Counted from the first letter of the stretch, positions 46,194 to 55,603 are shown. The stretch: DNA of 64,000 bases from Flavobacterium sasangense DSM 21067 (GCF_000686885.1 NZ_JMLU01000004.1:62001-126000), one strand, 5' to 3'. A program made the numbers and translations. The notes: generated by a model not told the origin, from the letters alone.

Positions 46194-46219
46194 AAAAGTC
46201 ATCTTTTCAGATGACTTTT
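46194..46219 (-). terminator. terminator of RND efflux operon
   Basis: 10-bp stem AAAAGTCATC / GATGACTTTT with a 6-base loop; the minus-strand RNA continues into TTTTTTT. It ends the adaptor-RND-TolC operon. Confidence 0.85.
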
Positions 46220-46246
46220 CATTTACAATTACATTACAAAAAAATA

Positions 46247-47683
46247 TTAATTCCATCCCCCACCAAGCGCTTTGTATAAATTAATTACTGTAAGCATTTG
46301 GTTTTTACGAGTTTCAATTAAATCTGTTTTGGCTTCCAAAGCATCGCGCTGAGTAAGTAAAACTTCCATATAATCAGCTCTAGCTGATTGAAATAATTGA
46401 TTCGCAATTTCAATAGATTGATTTAAAGCATCCACTTGATTGTTTTTTAAATTAAATGAATTTTGTAGATTTTCAATCTTCGACATTTGATTTATAACTT
46501 CGGTATAAGCTCTTAAAATGGTTTGCTCATATTCATAAACCGCTTGAATTTGTTTTGCAGAAGCTGTTTTATAAGTCGCTTTAATAGCATTTCTGTTTAC
46601 TAATGGCATAATAGCATCTCCAACGATAGAATACAATAGCGATTCTGGAGAGTTTAATAGATATTTAGCATTAAATGCTTCATAACCTATACCTGCTTTT
46701 AATCCAAACTGTGGATAAAAATTAGCTTTTGCAACTTTAATATTTAATTTAGCAGCTTCCAACTCCAATTGTGCTTGTTTGATATCGGGTCTGTTTTCTA
46801 ATAAATCTGAAGGTAAACCTACACTTACAAACTTAGGAGTTGTTGCCATAAAACTACTAGCATCTCTTAAAACAGGTTGCGGTGTTCTACCTACTAAAAA
46901 ATTAATTTTATTTTCAATCTCTACTATTTCCTGTTTAAGATTGTAAATTTCGCTCTGATTTTTTTGAACCTCAGCTTCAAAACGTTTAACTGCCAAAAGG
47001 GTTGTTCTAGCCGACTCTTTTAATAATTTTACAATATCCAAAGCATTTTTTTGAATCTCGATGTTTTGCTCTAAGTTTTTCAATTGGGCATCTAATGCAA
47101 TTAATTCATAATACGAATTAGCCACTTCCGCTACCAAATTCGTAACTAAATAATTCTTACCTTCTTGAGAAGCCATATATTCCATTACAGCTGCTTTTTT
47201 AGAATTACGAAGTTTTTTCCAAACGTCTAATTCCCAAGTACTGTATAAACCGAATTTGTAGTTTGTTAGTGGTTCTGGAAATTTCTCATCTTCTCTGATG
47301 TTTAAATTCTCTTCAATTGCACCATTTCTAGTAAACTTACCCACTTTATCTAAATCGGCACCAGCACTTAATCCAACACTTGGTAAATATTCCCCTTTTT
47401 TAGCTTGAATTTCGTTTTGAGCCATATTTACCTTTTGCATCAAAATATTCAATTCTTTATTATTAACTAAAGTAGAATCGATTAAATTTTGCAAATAAGG
47501 ATCTTCAAAAAAGTCTTTCCATTTTACTTTACCAGAATTAGTACTTTCAGTTGTTTTTTCTGTATAATTTGTTGGTAAAGTCACTTTACTTTCTTGTGTA
47601 GCTACCTTTGGAATTCCACAAGAATGTAGTATTAGGATGGTGCATCCTAATACTACTGATTTTATAAAATTATTTCTTTTCAT
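46247..47683 (-). CDS. TolC/NodT-family outer-membrane efflux lipoprotein
   Basis: 478-residue outer-membrane factor of a tripartite RND pump. Lipobox ILHSC (Cys near residue 22), then two repeated outer-membrane efflux domains (long helices; e.g. ELNILMQKVNMAQNEIQAKKGEYLPSVGL and LLENRPDIKQAQLELEAAKLNIKVAKANFYPQ). NodT-type lipidated members are usual in Bacteroidota. Overlaps the upstream RND permease by 14 bases (ATGAAAAGAAATAA); last gene before the terminator. Confidence 0.93.
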   Translation of the reverse strand: MKRNNFIKSVVLGCTILILHSCGIPKVATQESKVTLPTNYTEKTTESTNSGKVKWKDFFEDPYLQNLIDSTLVNNKELNILMQKVNMAQNEIQAKKGEYLPSVGLSAGADLDKVGKFTRNGAIEENLNIREDEKFPEPLTNYKFGLYSTWELDVWKKLRNSKKAAVMEYMASQEGKNYLVTNLVAEVANSYYELIALDAQLKNLEQNIEIQKNALDIVKLLKESARTTLLAVKRFEAEVQKNQSEIYNLKQEIVEIENKINFLVGRTPQPVLRDASSFMATTPKFVSVGLPSDLLENRPDIKQAQLELEAAKLNIKVAKANFYPQFGLKAGIGYEAFNAKYLLNSPESLLYSIVGDAIMPLVNRNAIKATYKTASAKQIQAVYEYEQTILRAYTEVINQMSKIENLQNSFNLKNNQVDALNQSIEIANQLFQSARADYMEVLLTQRDALEAKTDLIETRKNQMLTVINLYKALGGGWN

Positions 47684-50600
47684 TTTTTTCTTTATGAGAA
47701 TCTAGATATTTGTAATCTTCCGTTAACGGAGTAAAGTCTTCGTTTTTAATCATTTTTCTGCCTTCAGCTAATTTGGCAAAAATGTAGTATAATCCAGGAA
47801 TTAATAAAACCCCGAAAATGGTTCCAAACAACATACCTCCAAGCGCAGCTGTACCAATAGTTCTATTTCCAATAGCTCCTGCACCAGTTGCTTTAACTAA
47901 TGGAATTAATCCTGCAATAAAAGCAAATGAAGTCATTAAGATAGGTCTAAAACGAACTTTAGCGCCTTCAATAGCTGCCTCTAAAATAGACATTCCTTGC
48001 TGCGTTTTCTGGACGGCAAATTCTACAATTAAAACGGCATTCTTACCCAGTAATCCAACAAGCATTACTAAACCTACTTGTGCATAAATATCGTTTGCTA
48101 AACCAAAAAGTTTCAACATGAAGAATGTTCCGAAAATTCCGGCTGGCAAAGAAAGTATAACTGCAAATGGCAAAATAAAACTTTCATACTGAGCTGCTAA
48201 TACAAAATAAACGAAGACTAATACAATTCCAAAAATTAGAATGGCTTCATTACCTCTTTGAGCTTCATCAAAAGTTAATCCTTCCCATGCTACATCGTAT
48301 CCATTTGGAAGCGTTTTTTTAGCTACTTCGTTAATAACCTTAATGGATTCTCCTGTTGTATATCCTTTAGCAGGAATTGCTCTAATGGTTGCTGAATTGT
48401 ATAAATTATAGCGCGTAATTTCGTTTGGCCCTTGTCGTTTTTTTAGCGTCATAAAAGCAGAATAAGGAACCATTTCGCCTTTATCATTTTTAACGTAGTA
48501 TTTTAATAAATCATTTGGGTTTCTTCTAAAAGATGGATCTGCTTGCGTGTATACTCTAAAATAATTATTAAATCGAATAAACCCTTGTTCAAAAGTACTA
48601 CCAACCAAAATATTTAAATTTTCCATTGCTGCTCCAATAGAAACTCCTTTTTGCATGGCTTTTTGGTTATCAATGATAATTTCATATTGCGGATAATTTG
48701 CTGCGTAAAAAGTAAACAATCCTGTTAACTCTTTACGTTTTCCTAAATCTTCCATAAATTGTTTATTGATTTTATCAAAAGAATAATAATCTCCACTATT
48801 TGTTTTATCCAATAAACGGAAAGATAATCCTCCAGCCGCACCATAGCCAGGAACTGCTGGTGGTTCAAAATATTCAATTACAGCTCCAAAGTTTTTAGTT
48901 TCTTTCTCTAATTCTTCAATAACTTCATGTACCGAATTTTTTCTGTCTGACCATGGTTTTAGATTGATTATACAAGTACCGGCATTAGAACCCCTACCTT
49001 CTGTAAGAATTTCATAACCTGCCAATGATGATACCGATTGTACTCCTTCCACATGTTCTGCAATTGATTGTAATTTTCTAGAAACAGCATTAGTTGTTTC
49101 TAAGGTTGAACCCGGAGGCGTTTGAATAATAGCATAAATCATCCCTTGATCTTCACCTGGAATAAATCCTGAAGGTAATGTTTCATTTACAAAAATAGTT
49201 GCAACGGCAAATCCACCTAAGGCCAAAAAAGTAACAATTCGTCTATCAACAATCTTAGTCAGAATGTTAGTATACTTTCCTGTTAATTTTTCAAACAATC
49301 TATTGAATGCATCAATAAATTTATTAATTGGTGTTTTCTTTCTAGGTTTTCCATGCGTATTTTTAAGAATCATAGCGCATAAAACTGGAGTTAAAGTAAG
49401 CGCCACAACACCAGACAGTACGATAGATGATGCCATGGTTATTGCAAACTGTCGATAGAATACCCCAACAGGACCCGACATAAAAGCTACTGGAATAAAT
49501 ACGGATGTCATTAACAAAGTAATTGCAACAACAGCGCCTCCAATTTCTCCTAATACCCTTTGAACAGCTTTAAATGGACCAATATGATCTTCCTCCATCT
49601 TGAGGTGGACGGCCTCGACGACGACAATAGCATCATCTACTACGACCCCAATGGCTAATACTAAAGCAAATAAGGTAATCAAGTTAATGGTAAGTCCAAA
49701 CATCTTCATAAAGATAAAGGCTCCAATTAACGAAATAGGTACAGCAATAATTGGAATCAGTGTTGAACGCCAATCTCCAAGGAAAATGAAAACAACAATT
49801 GCTACTAATACAAATGCTTCCCCCAAAGTATGTACTACTTTTTCTATTGAGGCATCTAAGAAACTTGAAACATCATAACTGACTTCATATTTCATTCCTG
49901 GTGGAAATGAGCCTTTTAATTCTTCTAATTTTTGTTTAACTCCTTCAATTACTTCTGTTGCATTACTTCCATAAACTTGCTTTAATTGAATTGCTGCAGA
50001 TGGATGCCCATCTTTATTTGAATAGATATCAAAAAATTCGCTTCCAAATTGTACCTTTCCAATATCTTTAATCTTGATAATCTCCCCTTCTGGATTGGCA
50101 CGAACTATAATATTTTCATATTCTTCGGGCTTATTAAACCTTCCTTTATAAACCAATACATATTCTAAAGATTGCGCTTTTATACCCGTAGCTTGGCCTA
50201 AACGTCCTGGTCTACCAATAAGACTTTGCTCAGCCATCGCTTTCATAACTTCATCTGTAGAAACATTGTAAGCACGCATTCTGTCTGGATTTAACCAAAT
50301 ACGCATAGCATAATTACGGTTTCCTAAAATTTGTGCTGTTGAAATCCCTTTTATACGCTGGATTTCAGGGATAATATTCACATTCGCATAGTTATATAAG
50401 AACTTTTCATCAGCATGTTTGTCTTCACTATACACGTTGATGTACATTAACATACTAGGTTGCACGACTTGTACAATAACACCCTCTAACTGAACTAGTT
50501 CCGGCAATGTGTTAATTACTTTATCTACCCGGTTCTTAACATTAACTACAGCTTCATTAGGATCTGTTCCTAAATCAAATAAAACCTGAATCGTTGCTTC

Positions 50601-50858
50601 ACCCGCACTTGTTGCGTCTGAAACAATATATCGCATTCCTGGCACACCATTAATTGCTCTTTCTAAAGGAATTAATGAAGATTTTTCTAATACTTCAGCA
50701 CTTGCCCCTGGATAAGCTAAGGTAATTAAAACCCTTGGTGGTGCAATCTCTGGGAATTGAGATATGGGTAATGTTTTAATAGACAATAACCCTAAAAATA
50801 TGATTATAAGCGATACAACAATCGCCATAACCGGTCTTTTAATAAAATTCTTAAACAT
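47670..50858 (-). CDS. RND multidrug efflux permease (HAE1/AcrB-like)
   Basis: 1062-residue inner-membrane proton-driven pump, 12 transmembrane helices with two large periplasmic loops. TM4 carries the proton-relay Asp pair in GVVVDDAIVVVEA; RPVMAIVVSLIIIFLG at the N-terminus and the IPVAFMSGPVG / PIAVPISLIGAF loops match HAE1-type exporters of hydrophobic compounds rather than metal (HME) pumps. Second gene of the operon, 18 bases after the adaptor and overlapping TolC by 14 bases. Confidence 0.95.
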   Translation of the reverse strand: MFKNFIKRPVMAIVVSLIIIFLGLLSIKTLPISQFPEIAPPRVLITLAYPGASAEVLEKSSLIPLERAINGVPGMRYIVSDATSAGEATIQVLFDLGTDPNEAVVNVKNRVDKVINTLPELVQLEGVIVQVVQPSMLMYINVYSEDKHADEKFLYNYANVNIIPEIQRIKGISTAQILGNRNYAMRIWLNPDRMRAYNVSTDEVMKAMAEQSLIGRPGRLGQATGIKAQSLEYVLVYKGRFNKPEEYENIIVRANPEGEIIKIKDIGKVQFGSEFFDIYSNKDGHPSAAIQLKQVYGSNATEVIEGVKQKLEELKGSFPPGMKYEVSYDVSSFLDASIEKVVHTLGEAFVLVAIVVFIFLGDWRSTLIPIIAVPISLIGAFIFMKMFGLTINLITLFALVLAIGVVVDDAIVVVEAVHLKMEEDHIGPFKAVQRVLGEIGGAVVAITLLMTSVFIPVAFMSGPVGVFYRQFAITMASSIVLSGVVALTLTPVLCAMILKNTHGKPRKKTPINKFIDAFNRLFEKLTGKYTNILTKIVDRRIVTFLALGGFAVATIFVNETLPSGFIPGEDQGMIYAIIQTPPGSTLETTNAVSRKLQSIAEHVEGVQSVSSLAGYEILTEGRGSNAGTCIINLKPWSDRKNSVHEVIEELEKETKNFGAVIEYFEPPAVPGYGAAGGLSFRLLDKTNSGDYYSFDKINKQFMEDLGKRKELTGLFTFYAANYPQYEIIIDNQKAMQKGVSIGAAMENLNILVGSTFEQGFIRFNNYFRVYTQADPSFRRNPNDLLKYYVKNDKGEMVPYSAFMTLKKRQGPNEITRYNLYNSATIRAIPAKGYTTGESIKVINEVAKKTLPNGYDVAWEGLTFDEAQRGNEAILIFGIVLVFVYFVLAAQYESFILPFAVILSLPAGIFGTFFMLKLFGLANDIYAQVGLVMLVGLLGKNAVLIVEFAVQKTQQGMSILEAAIEGAKVRFRPILMTSFAFIAGLIPLVKATGAGAIGNRTIGTAALGGMLFGTIFGVLLIPGLYYIFAKLAEGRKMIKNEDFTPLTEDYKYLDSHKEKNEKK

Positions 50859-50876
50859 GATTACTCTTTTTAGGGG

Positions 50877-51965
50877 TTATTCTGCGTAAAGATTTAAGTT
50901 GGAAAACACCTTATTAGGCGCTTGATAGTCAATATGAATTTTTTGACCATTCTTCACTTTTCGTAATCCATCTAAAAGAATCTTATCTCCTATAGAAAGT
51001 CCACTTTTAACAATAAACAAATAGGGAATCTCTTCCTCGGCTACTGTTATTTCTCTCTGTTTAACTGTATTGTCTTTATCAATAACAAAAACAAATTTCT
51101 TATCTAAAACTTCAAAAGTTGCTTTTTGAGGAATCAATAGCGCTTTTTTGTAATTGTTTCTAACTATTACATTTCCAGTTTCGCCATGCCTCAATATTTT
51201 ATCTGGATTGTTAAAAGTTGCTCTAAAAGCAATATTCCCTGTTTCGTTATTAAACTCTCCTTCGATAGTTTCAACTACTCCTTCTTGGCTAAAAATTGAA
51301 CCATTAGCCATTTCTAAGTTTACTTTAATCATTTCTCCTTTAGCCTTTTTGGTAACGTAGTTCAAATACTCAGCTTCGGGAACATTGAAATAAACCCACA
51401 TTTTGCTATTATCAGAAAGTGTAGTTAATAAATCTCCTTCATCTAATAAACTACCTTCTCTGGCTTCTAAATGATTCATAATTCCAGAAAAAGGAGCTCT
51501 TATATCGGTAAAACCTAAATGAGTTTGCGCCAAACTAACTTCGGCATTAGCTTTTGCTAATCTTGCTTTTGCTAGTGCCAATTCATTTTTAGAAACCACA
51601 TTCTTTTCAGCTAAAGCCTTTGTGTTTTGGTATTCTATTAATGCAGATTGTGCTTCAGCTTTTGATTTAGATAATTCTGCTTCATAAACATTAGGCATAA
51701 TTCTAAACATTTTTTGTCCTTTAGAAACAAATTGCCCTTCATCTACAAAAATGTTTTGCAAATAACCACGCTCTAAAGCTCTTAATTCAATGTGACGAAT
51801 TGAGTGAATTTGGGCAACATATTTTCTATCAACAACGGTATCTTTTTCAAGCGGATTTGAAACTAAAAACTTTGCTTCTTCTTCCTTTGTTTCTTCTTTG
51901 TGTCCACAACTAGATAGTAATAAAATACCACCTAAGCTTAAAAGCATAAAAATTCTTTTAGCCAT
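50877..51965 (-). CDS. RND periplasmic adaptor (membrane fusion protein)
   Basis: 362-residue periplasmic adaptor lipoprotein of the AcrA type, linking pump and outer-membrane channel. Lipobox LLLSSC near residue 20, barrel-sandwich half GYLQNIFVDEGQFVSKGQ, helical hairpin (LSKSKAEAQSALIEYQNTKALAEKNVVS), and second lipoyl half DIRAPFSGIMNH. First gene of the three-gene efflux operon, preceded 106 bases upstream by a small secreted protein gene. Confidence 0.93.
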   Translation of the reverse strand: MAKRIFMLLSLGGILLLSSCGHKEETKEEEAKFLVSNPLEKDTVVDRKYVAQIHSIRHIELRALERGYLQNIFVDEGQFVSKGQKMFRIMPNVYEAELSKSKAEAQSALIEYQNTKALAEKNVVSKNELALAKARLAKANAEVSLAQTHLGFTDIRAPFSGIMNHLEAREGSLLDEGDLLTTLSDNSKMWVYFNVPEAEYLNYVTKKAKGEMIKVNLEMANGSIFSQEGVVETIEGEFNNETGNIAFRATFNNPDKILRHGETGNVIVRNNYKKALLIPQKATFEVLDKKFVFVIDKDNTVKQREITVAEEEIPYLFIVKSGLSIGDKILLDGLRKVKNGQKIHIDYQAPNKVFSNLNLYAE

Positions 51966-52020
51966 TTTTTTTATTTTAAAATTGAATAAATATTTTTTTT
52001 GTAATGAAATGTAAAATCTC

Positions 52021-52045
52021 CAGAAATCGTAAGTATTGATTTCTG
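52021..52045. other. hairpin before RND operon
   Basis: CAGAAATC / GATTTCTG perfect 8-bp inverted repeat downstream of the 138-residue gene. No T tract directly follows; role (operator, weak terminator) unknown. Confidence 0.4.
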
Positions 52046-52071
52046 TTTAGTAACTAAAAAAAAATATTAAA

Positions 52072-52488
52072 TCAAATTCTAAAAACACAATAGAATATAT
52101 TGCGGGAAGGAATTGTAGATAAATAATCTATATACTTGCAAGGAGCAAGTCTGTTTTGAATAAATTGTGAATGGTTAGCGCATACATTAGTATCAAAATA
52201 TGCAGAAAAGAAATTAAAATAATTATCAAATATAGAATATTCAGTATCTTCTTGCTCTAGTTCAGATTCTGATATTTCTATTTTATCATGATGAGTCTCG
52301 TAGTTAGCATCTGTTTGTTTGTAAAATACAACTAGCTTTTCTAATTCCTGTAAATGGAATTCTTCATCAGAGGAAATTGTTTTTGAAAAAGAATTTGCAC
52401 TAAAATCTATATTGGAATTTGCAAATACAATATTCCCAATGAATGTTAGTACTACTAAATAAAAGTATTTTAATAATTTCTTTTTCAT
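52072..52488 (-). CDS. secreted protein upstream of RND operon, unknown
   Basis: 138-residue exported protein not recognised. Signal peptide MKKKLLKYFYLVVLTFIGNIVFANS, then acidic stretches (DKIEISESELEQEDTEYSIF), a single Cys-containing middle and a C-terminal CKYIDYLSTIPSRNIFYCVFRI. It is transcribed in the same direction as, and just before, the efflux operon, so it could be an accessory or sensor protein of that pump. A TAATTTTG -7 box lies 7 bases before the ATG. Confidence 0.65.
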   Translation of the reverse strand: MKKKLLKYFYLVVLTFIGNIVFANSNIDFSANSFSKTISSDEEFHLQELEKLVVFYKQTDANYETHHDKIEISESELEQEDTEYSIFDNYFNFFSAYFDTNVCANHSQFIQNRLAPCKYIDYLSTIPSRNIFYCVFRI

Positions 52489-52495
52489 TTGAGTA

Positions 52496-52503
52496 CAAAA
52501 TTA
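52496..52503 (-). promoter_or_regulatory. -7 box of secreted-protein/RND unit
   Basis: Minus-strand TAATTTTG exact match, 7 bases before the ATG; very short leader. Confidence 0.4.
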
Positions 52504-52537
52504 TAGAATGAATTTAATCTTGTATCACAAAATAGTG

Positions 52538-53146
52538 TTAAATGCTATTATTAACCAATTCCGTCTCAAACAACAACTTAATATTCTCGTACGAGTTCTC
52601 TAATAAAAACTTTATATCCTTAGGATTTACCCATTCCACACGTTCAATTCCTTCATCGGCTTGACCTTGTGGTGTGCCTTCATATTTGGTGCGCATTTCA
52701 AACCATTGCGTAATTTTTAGTTTGTAGCGACCGTTACGTTTGAAAATATGGTAGGTTCTTTGTAGTTTTTCGGTAATAGCTAATCCTGTAACGCCAGTTT
52801 CTTCCTCCACTTCTCGGATAGCGGTTTCTTCAATGGTTTCGTTTTTTTCTGTACCGCCTTTTGGTAAATCCCATTTGCCGTTTCTGAAAATAAAAAGCAC
52901 ATCGCCGTCATTGTTATAAACCAATCCACCACCTGCTTTTTCAACGGGTAATTTCGCACGAAGCGTTTTCATTATCAATTTTTCATCAGGATGATACAGA
53001 AAGGCTTTCTGAATTTTATTCTGAAAAATTTTAACGATTAACTTTTTGATATCAACACTTTCCAATAAAAAAAGTTTGAAATCGGTTTCTTTTTGAACCT
53101 GATTTGTCAAAAAAAGTGGCTTATCGTTCACAAAAACTTTATACAT
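52538..53146 (-). CDS. NUDIX hydrolase
   Basis: 202-residue nucleotide-diphosphate hydrolase. The Nudix box GGTEKNETIEETAIREVEEETGV is intact, preceded by DVLFIFRNGKWDLPKG. The first 70 residues form a separate N-terminal extension (MYKVFVNDKPLFLTNQV). Substrate unknown. The ATG 53146 is chosen because the longer frame to 53173 would run into pyrE. It is divergent from pyrE with only 7 bases between the two start codons. Confidence 0.87.
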   Translation of the reverse strand: MYKVFVNDKPLFLTNQVQKETDFKLFLLESVDIKKLIVKIFQNKIQKAFLYHPDEKLIMKTLRAKLPVEKAGGGLVYNNDGDVLFIFRNGKWDLPKGGTEKNETIEETAIREVEEETGVTGLAITEKLQRTYHIFKRNGRYKLKITQWFEMRTKYEGTPQGQADEGIERVEWVNPKDIKFLLENSYENIKLLFETELVNNSI

Positions 53147-53149
53147 TTG
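53142..53149 (+). promoter_or_regulatory. -7 box of pyrE overlapping the NUDIX start codon
   Basis: TACATTTG exact match to TAnnTTTG; its CAT is the complement of the NUDIX ATG (53144-53146). It ends 4 bases before the pyrE ATG (53154). Confidence 0.55.
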
Positions 53150-53153
53150 CAAT

Positions 53154-53801
53154 ATGATTTTTAATAACAACACAGCACAACAAACAGCCGAATTGCTTTT
53201 ACAAATAAACGCAATTAAATTAAATTCTAAAAATCCTTTTACGTGGGCTTCAGGCTGGAAGTCACCGATTTATTGCGACAACCGCATAATACTTTCATTT
53301 CCAGCGGTTAGAAATTATATTCGCGATGAATTTGCCAAACATATTGAAGAAAAATTTGGCAAACCAGATGTGATTGCAGGCGTTGCAACAGGTGCTATTG
53401 GTATCGGAATTCTAGTTGCCGAAACCATGGGATTACCTTTTGTATACGTTCGTCCAGAGCCAAAAAAACACGGAAGACAAAACCAAGTAGAAGGTTTCTT
53501 GCAAAAAGGACAAAACGTAGTAGTTGTAGAAGATTTGATTTCGACTGGCGGAAGCAGTTTGTTAGCTGTTGAAGCTTTACGCAACGAAGGTGCTAATGTA
53601 AAAGGAATGGCAGCGATTTTCACCTATGGCTTTCCAGTTTCAAAAGAACGTTTTGAAGAGGCTAATTTAGATGTTTTTACTTTAAGTAATTACGAAAATT
53701 TATTGCAAAAAGCAGTTGACAAACAATATGTTTCAGAAAACGAATTGGAAACATTAAGCGCTTGGAACGCCAATCCTTCTGAATGGAATGTAGAAGTTTA
53801 A
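53154..53801 (+). CDS. pyrE: orotate phosphoribosyltransferase
   Basis: 215-residue enzyme converting orotate and PRPP to OMP in pyrimidine synthesis. PRPP-binding motif VVVVEDLISTGGSS and the dimer-loop GRQNQVEG are intact. Divergent from NUDIX with a 7-base gap; likely leaderless transcript, since the -7 box ends 4 bases before the ATG. The SRPBCC gene follows 40 bases downstream, probably co-transcribed. Confidence 0.95.
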   Translation: MIFNNNTAQQTAELLLQINAIKLNSKNPFTWASGWKSPIYCDNRIILSFPAVRNYIRDEFAKHIEEKFGKPDVIAGVATGAIGIGILVAETMGLPFVYVRPEPKKHGRQNQVEGFLQKGQNVVVVEDLISTGGSSLLAVEALRNEGANVKGMAAIFTYGFPVSKERFEEANLDVFTLSNYENLLQKAVDKQYVSENELETLSAWNANPSEWNVEV

Positions 53802-53841
53802 ATCACAAATAATAAAACATCAACAATAAACAAAAAAACAT

Positions 53842-54234
53842 ATGAACTTAGAAAGTCCAAAAGTAAACGTAGCAAAATCAGCTGAATATTTATTCAACGC
53901 TTTGAACGACGTTAAGAATTTCGAAAAATTAATGCCTGAAAATATCGCAAAATTTGAAGTAATCGACGAAAATTGCTTTGAATTCGGCTTAAAAGGAATG
54001 CCAGAAATTAAATTGGTAAAAAAAGGAGGAACTCCAAATTCGCAAATCGTTTTAGGAGCAGCTTCAAGTAAATTGCCTTTTACATTAACTGGAAACTTAA
54101 ACGCAATTGATGCTGATAACACAGAAGTGCAATTAGCTTTTGAAGGCGATTTCAATCCAATGATGGCCATGATGATCAAAGGACCAATCACAAAATTTAT
54201 TGAGACATTGGCTCAGAATATGGGGAAATTATAG
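53842..54234 (+). CDS. SRPBCC-family (CoxG-like) protein
   Basis: 130-residue START/SRPBCC-like protein with a hydrophobic ligand cavity. Opening SPKVNVAKSAEYLFNALNDVKNFEKLMPENIAKFEV and closing ITKFIETLAQNMGKL are typical of small ligand-binding or CoxG-like members. It follows pyrE on the same strand and is probably co-transcribed, as often seen in Flavobacteria. Function unknown. Confidence 0.78.
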   Translation: MNLESPKVNVAKSAEYLFNALNDVKNFEKLMPENIAKFEVIDENCFEFGLKGMPEIKLVKKGGTPNSQIVLGAASSKLPFTLTGNLNAIDADNTEVQLAFEGDFNPMMAMMIKGPITKFIETLAQNMGKL

Positions 54235-54253
54235 TTTCCTGATTAACTTATTG

Positions 54254-54291
54254 AACACGAATTGCATGGTTTATGTAATTCGTGTTTTTTT
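54254..54291 (+). terminator. terminator of pyrE operon
   Basis: 14-bp stem AACACGAATTGCAT / ATGTAATTCGTGTT (one G-U), loop GGTTT, then a T tract. AACACGAATT also occurs in the inverted repeat at 41094-41103. Confidence 0.8.
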
Positions 54292-54316
54292 ATGTTTCAA
54301 ATCGAAATTCCACTAA

Positions 54317-54470
54317 CGTCACTTCGAGTGTTTTGTGTTTGGAAAGCCTCAGATTTCCAAATACAAAATGCATCGAGAACTGAAGAAGGAAAATCGTTGC
54401 TATAGTTCTCGATACAATTTTTAAAAGCAAAAATTAGCATTTTTTCTTTTAAAAATCACTCGAAGTGACG
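54317..54470. repeat. 154-bp palindromic element (MITE- or REP-like)
   Basis: Perfect 14-base terminal inverted repeats CGTCACTTCGAGTG (54317-54330) and CACTCGAAGTGACG (54457-54470) enclose two more hairpins: TTTGGAAA / TTTCCAAA (54338-54345 / 54354-54361) and ATCGAGAACT / AGTTCTCGAT (54372-54381 / 54404-54413). No open frame. It lies between the convergent SRPBCC and cysteine desulfurase genes. A structured, non-coding mobile or RNA element. Confidence 0.75.
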
Positions 54471-54477
54471 GTAATAG

Positions 54478-55599
54478 TTATGCTTGTTTCAAAGCCTCAA
54501 CCAAGAAATCAATATCTTCTTTTGTATTAAAATGACTAAATGAAATGCGTAAACTTGGTTTTTTGGTCTCTTCTGGTGATAGAAATTCGGCTAAAACGTG
54601 CGATGGCTTGATACTTCCACTTTGACAAGCACTTCCGCGTGAAACGGCAATTCCTTTCATATCCAACGTAAATAACAACATTGAAGTCTTTTCTTCCGAT
54701 AAAGGCAACTGGATGTTTAAAAGGTTATAAAACGTATTTTCTCCGTTGATTTTTACTTCTGGAAACACTTTTTTTAATTCTGAAAAGCAATAGTTTTTTA
54801 AATCGGAAATATATTGTTCATCGTTTTCTAAATTCGCGTAAGCTAATTCTAAAGCTTTTGCCATTCCTACGACTTGATGTACCGCTTCGGTTCCGGCACG
54901 CATGCCTTTTTCTTGCTCGCCTCCGAAAATCATAGGTTGTAACATGGAATTCTTTTTAATGTAGGCAAAACCTACTCCTTTTGGACCATGAAATTTATGT
55001 GCAGAAGCTACTAAAAAATCAATTCCCGACTCTTGTACATCTAAATTCGTTTTTCCAATAGATTGCACAGTATCGCAATGAAAAAGTGCTTTTGCATACT
55101 TACATAAGCCTGAAACACGTTTGATGTCTAAAATCGTTCCTATTTCGTTATTTACGTGGATTAATGATACTAATGTTGGAACTTCTGAATGCAATTTATC
55201 AGCTAAATCATGATAATCAATATTTCCATTAGGTAAAATCGTTACATATTCAACTTGAATTCCGAACTCTTTTGCTAGATGTTCGACAGTATGTAACGTA
55301 GCGTGATGTTCGATTTTAGTTGTAATGATGCGTTTAATTCCCAAATCCTTAACAGCACTAGTCAGAATCCAGTTTGTGGCTTCTGTAGCACTTGATGTGA
55401 AAATAATTTCAGAAGCTTGTGCATTAAGCAATTTCGCAATGGATTTTCGGGATGATTCCAATAAAGTCTTGGCACTTCGACCAAAACTGTGGGTGGAAGA
55501 TGGGTTTCCAAAATCGTTTTGAAGCACGTTCATCATCGCAGTAATCACTTCTGGATGAATTGGCGTAGTTGCGGCGTTATCTAAATACACTTTTTTCAT
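54478..55599 (-). CDS. cysteine desulfurase (NifS/IscS family)
   Basis: 373-residue PLP enzyme releasing sulfur from cysteine. YLDNAATTPIHPEV opening, PLP lysine in SAHKFHGPKGVGF, and the catalytic Cys loop SRGSACQSGS. Start ATG 55599 is chosen over 55614. TATCTTTG ends 4 bases before the ATG, so the mRNA may be leaderless. Role: Fe-S cluster or tRNA thiolation; which is not clear from context. Confidence 0.9.
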   Translation of the reverse strand: MKKVYLDNAATTPIHPEVITAMMNVLQNDFGNPSSTHSFGRSAKTLLESSRKSIAKLLNAQASEIIFTSSATEATNWILTSAVKDLGIKRIITTKIEHHATLHTVEHLAKEFGIQVEYVTILPNGNIDYHDLADKLHSEVPTLVSLIHVNNEIGTILDIKRVSGLCKYAKALFHCDTVQSIGKTNLDVQESGIDFLVASAHKFHGPKGVGFAYIKKNSMLQPMIFGGEQEKGMRAGTEAVHQVVGMAKALELAYANLENDEQYISDLKNYCFSELKKVFPEVKINGENTFYNLLNIQLPLSEEKTSMLLFTLDMKGIAVSRGSACQSGSIKPSHVLAEFLSPEETKKPSLRISFSHFNTKEDIDFLVEALKQA

Positions 55600-55603
55600 A
55601 AGG

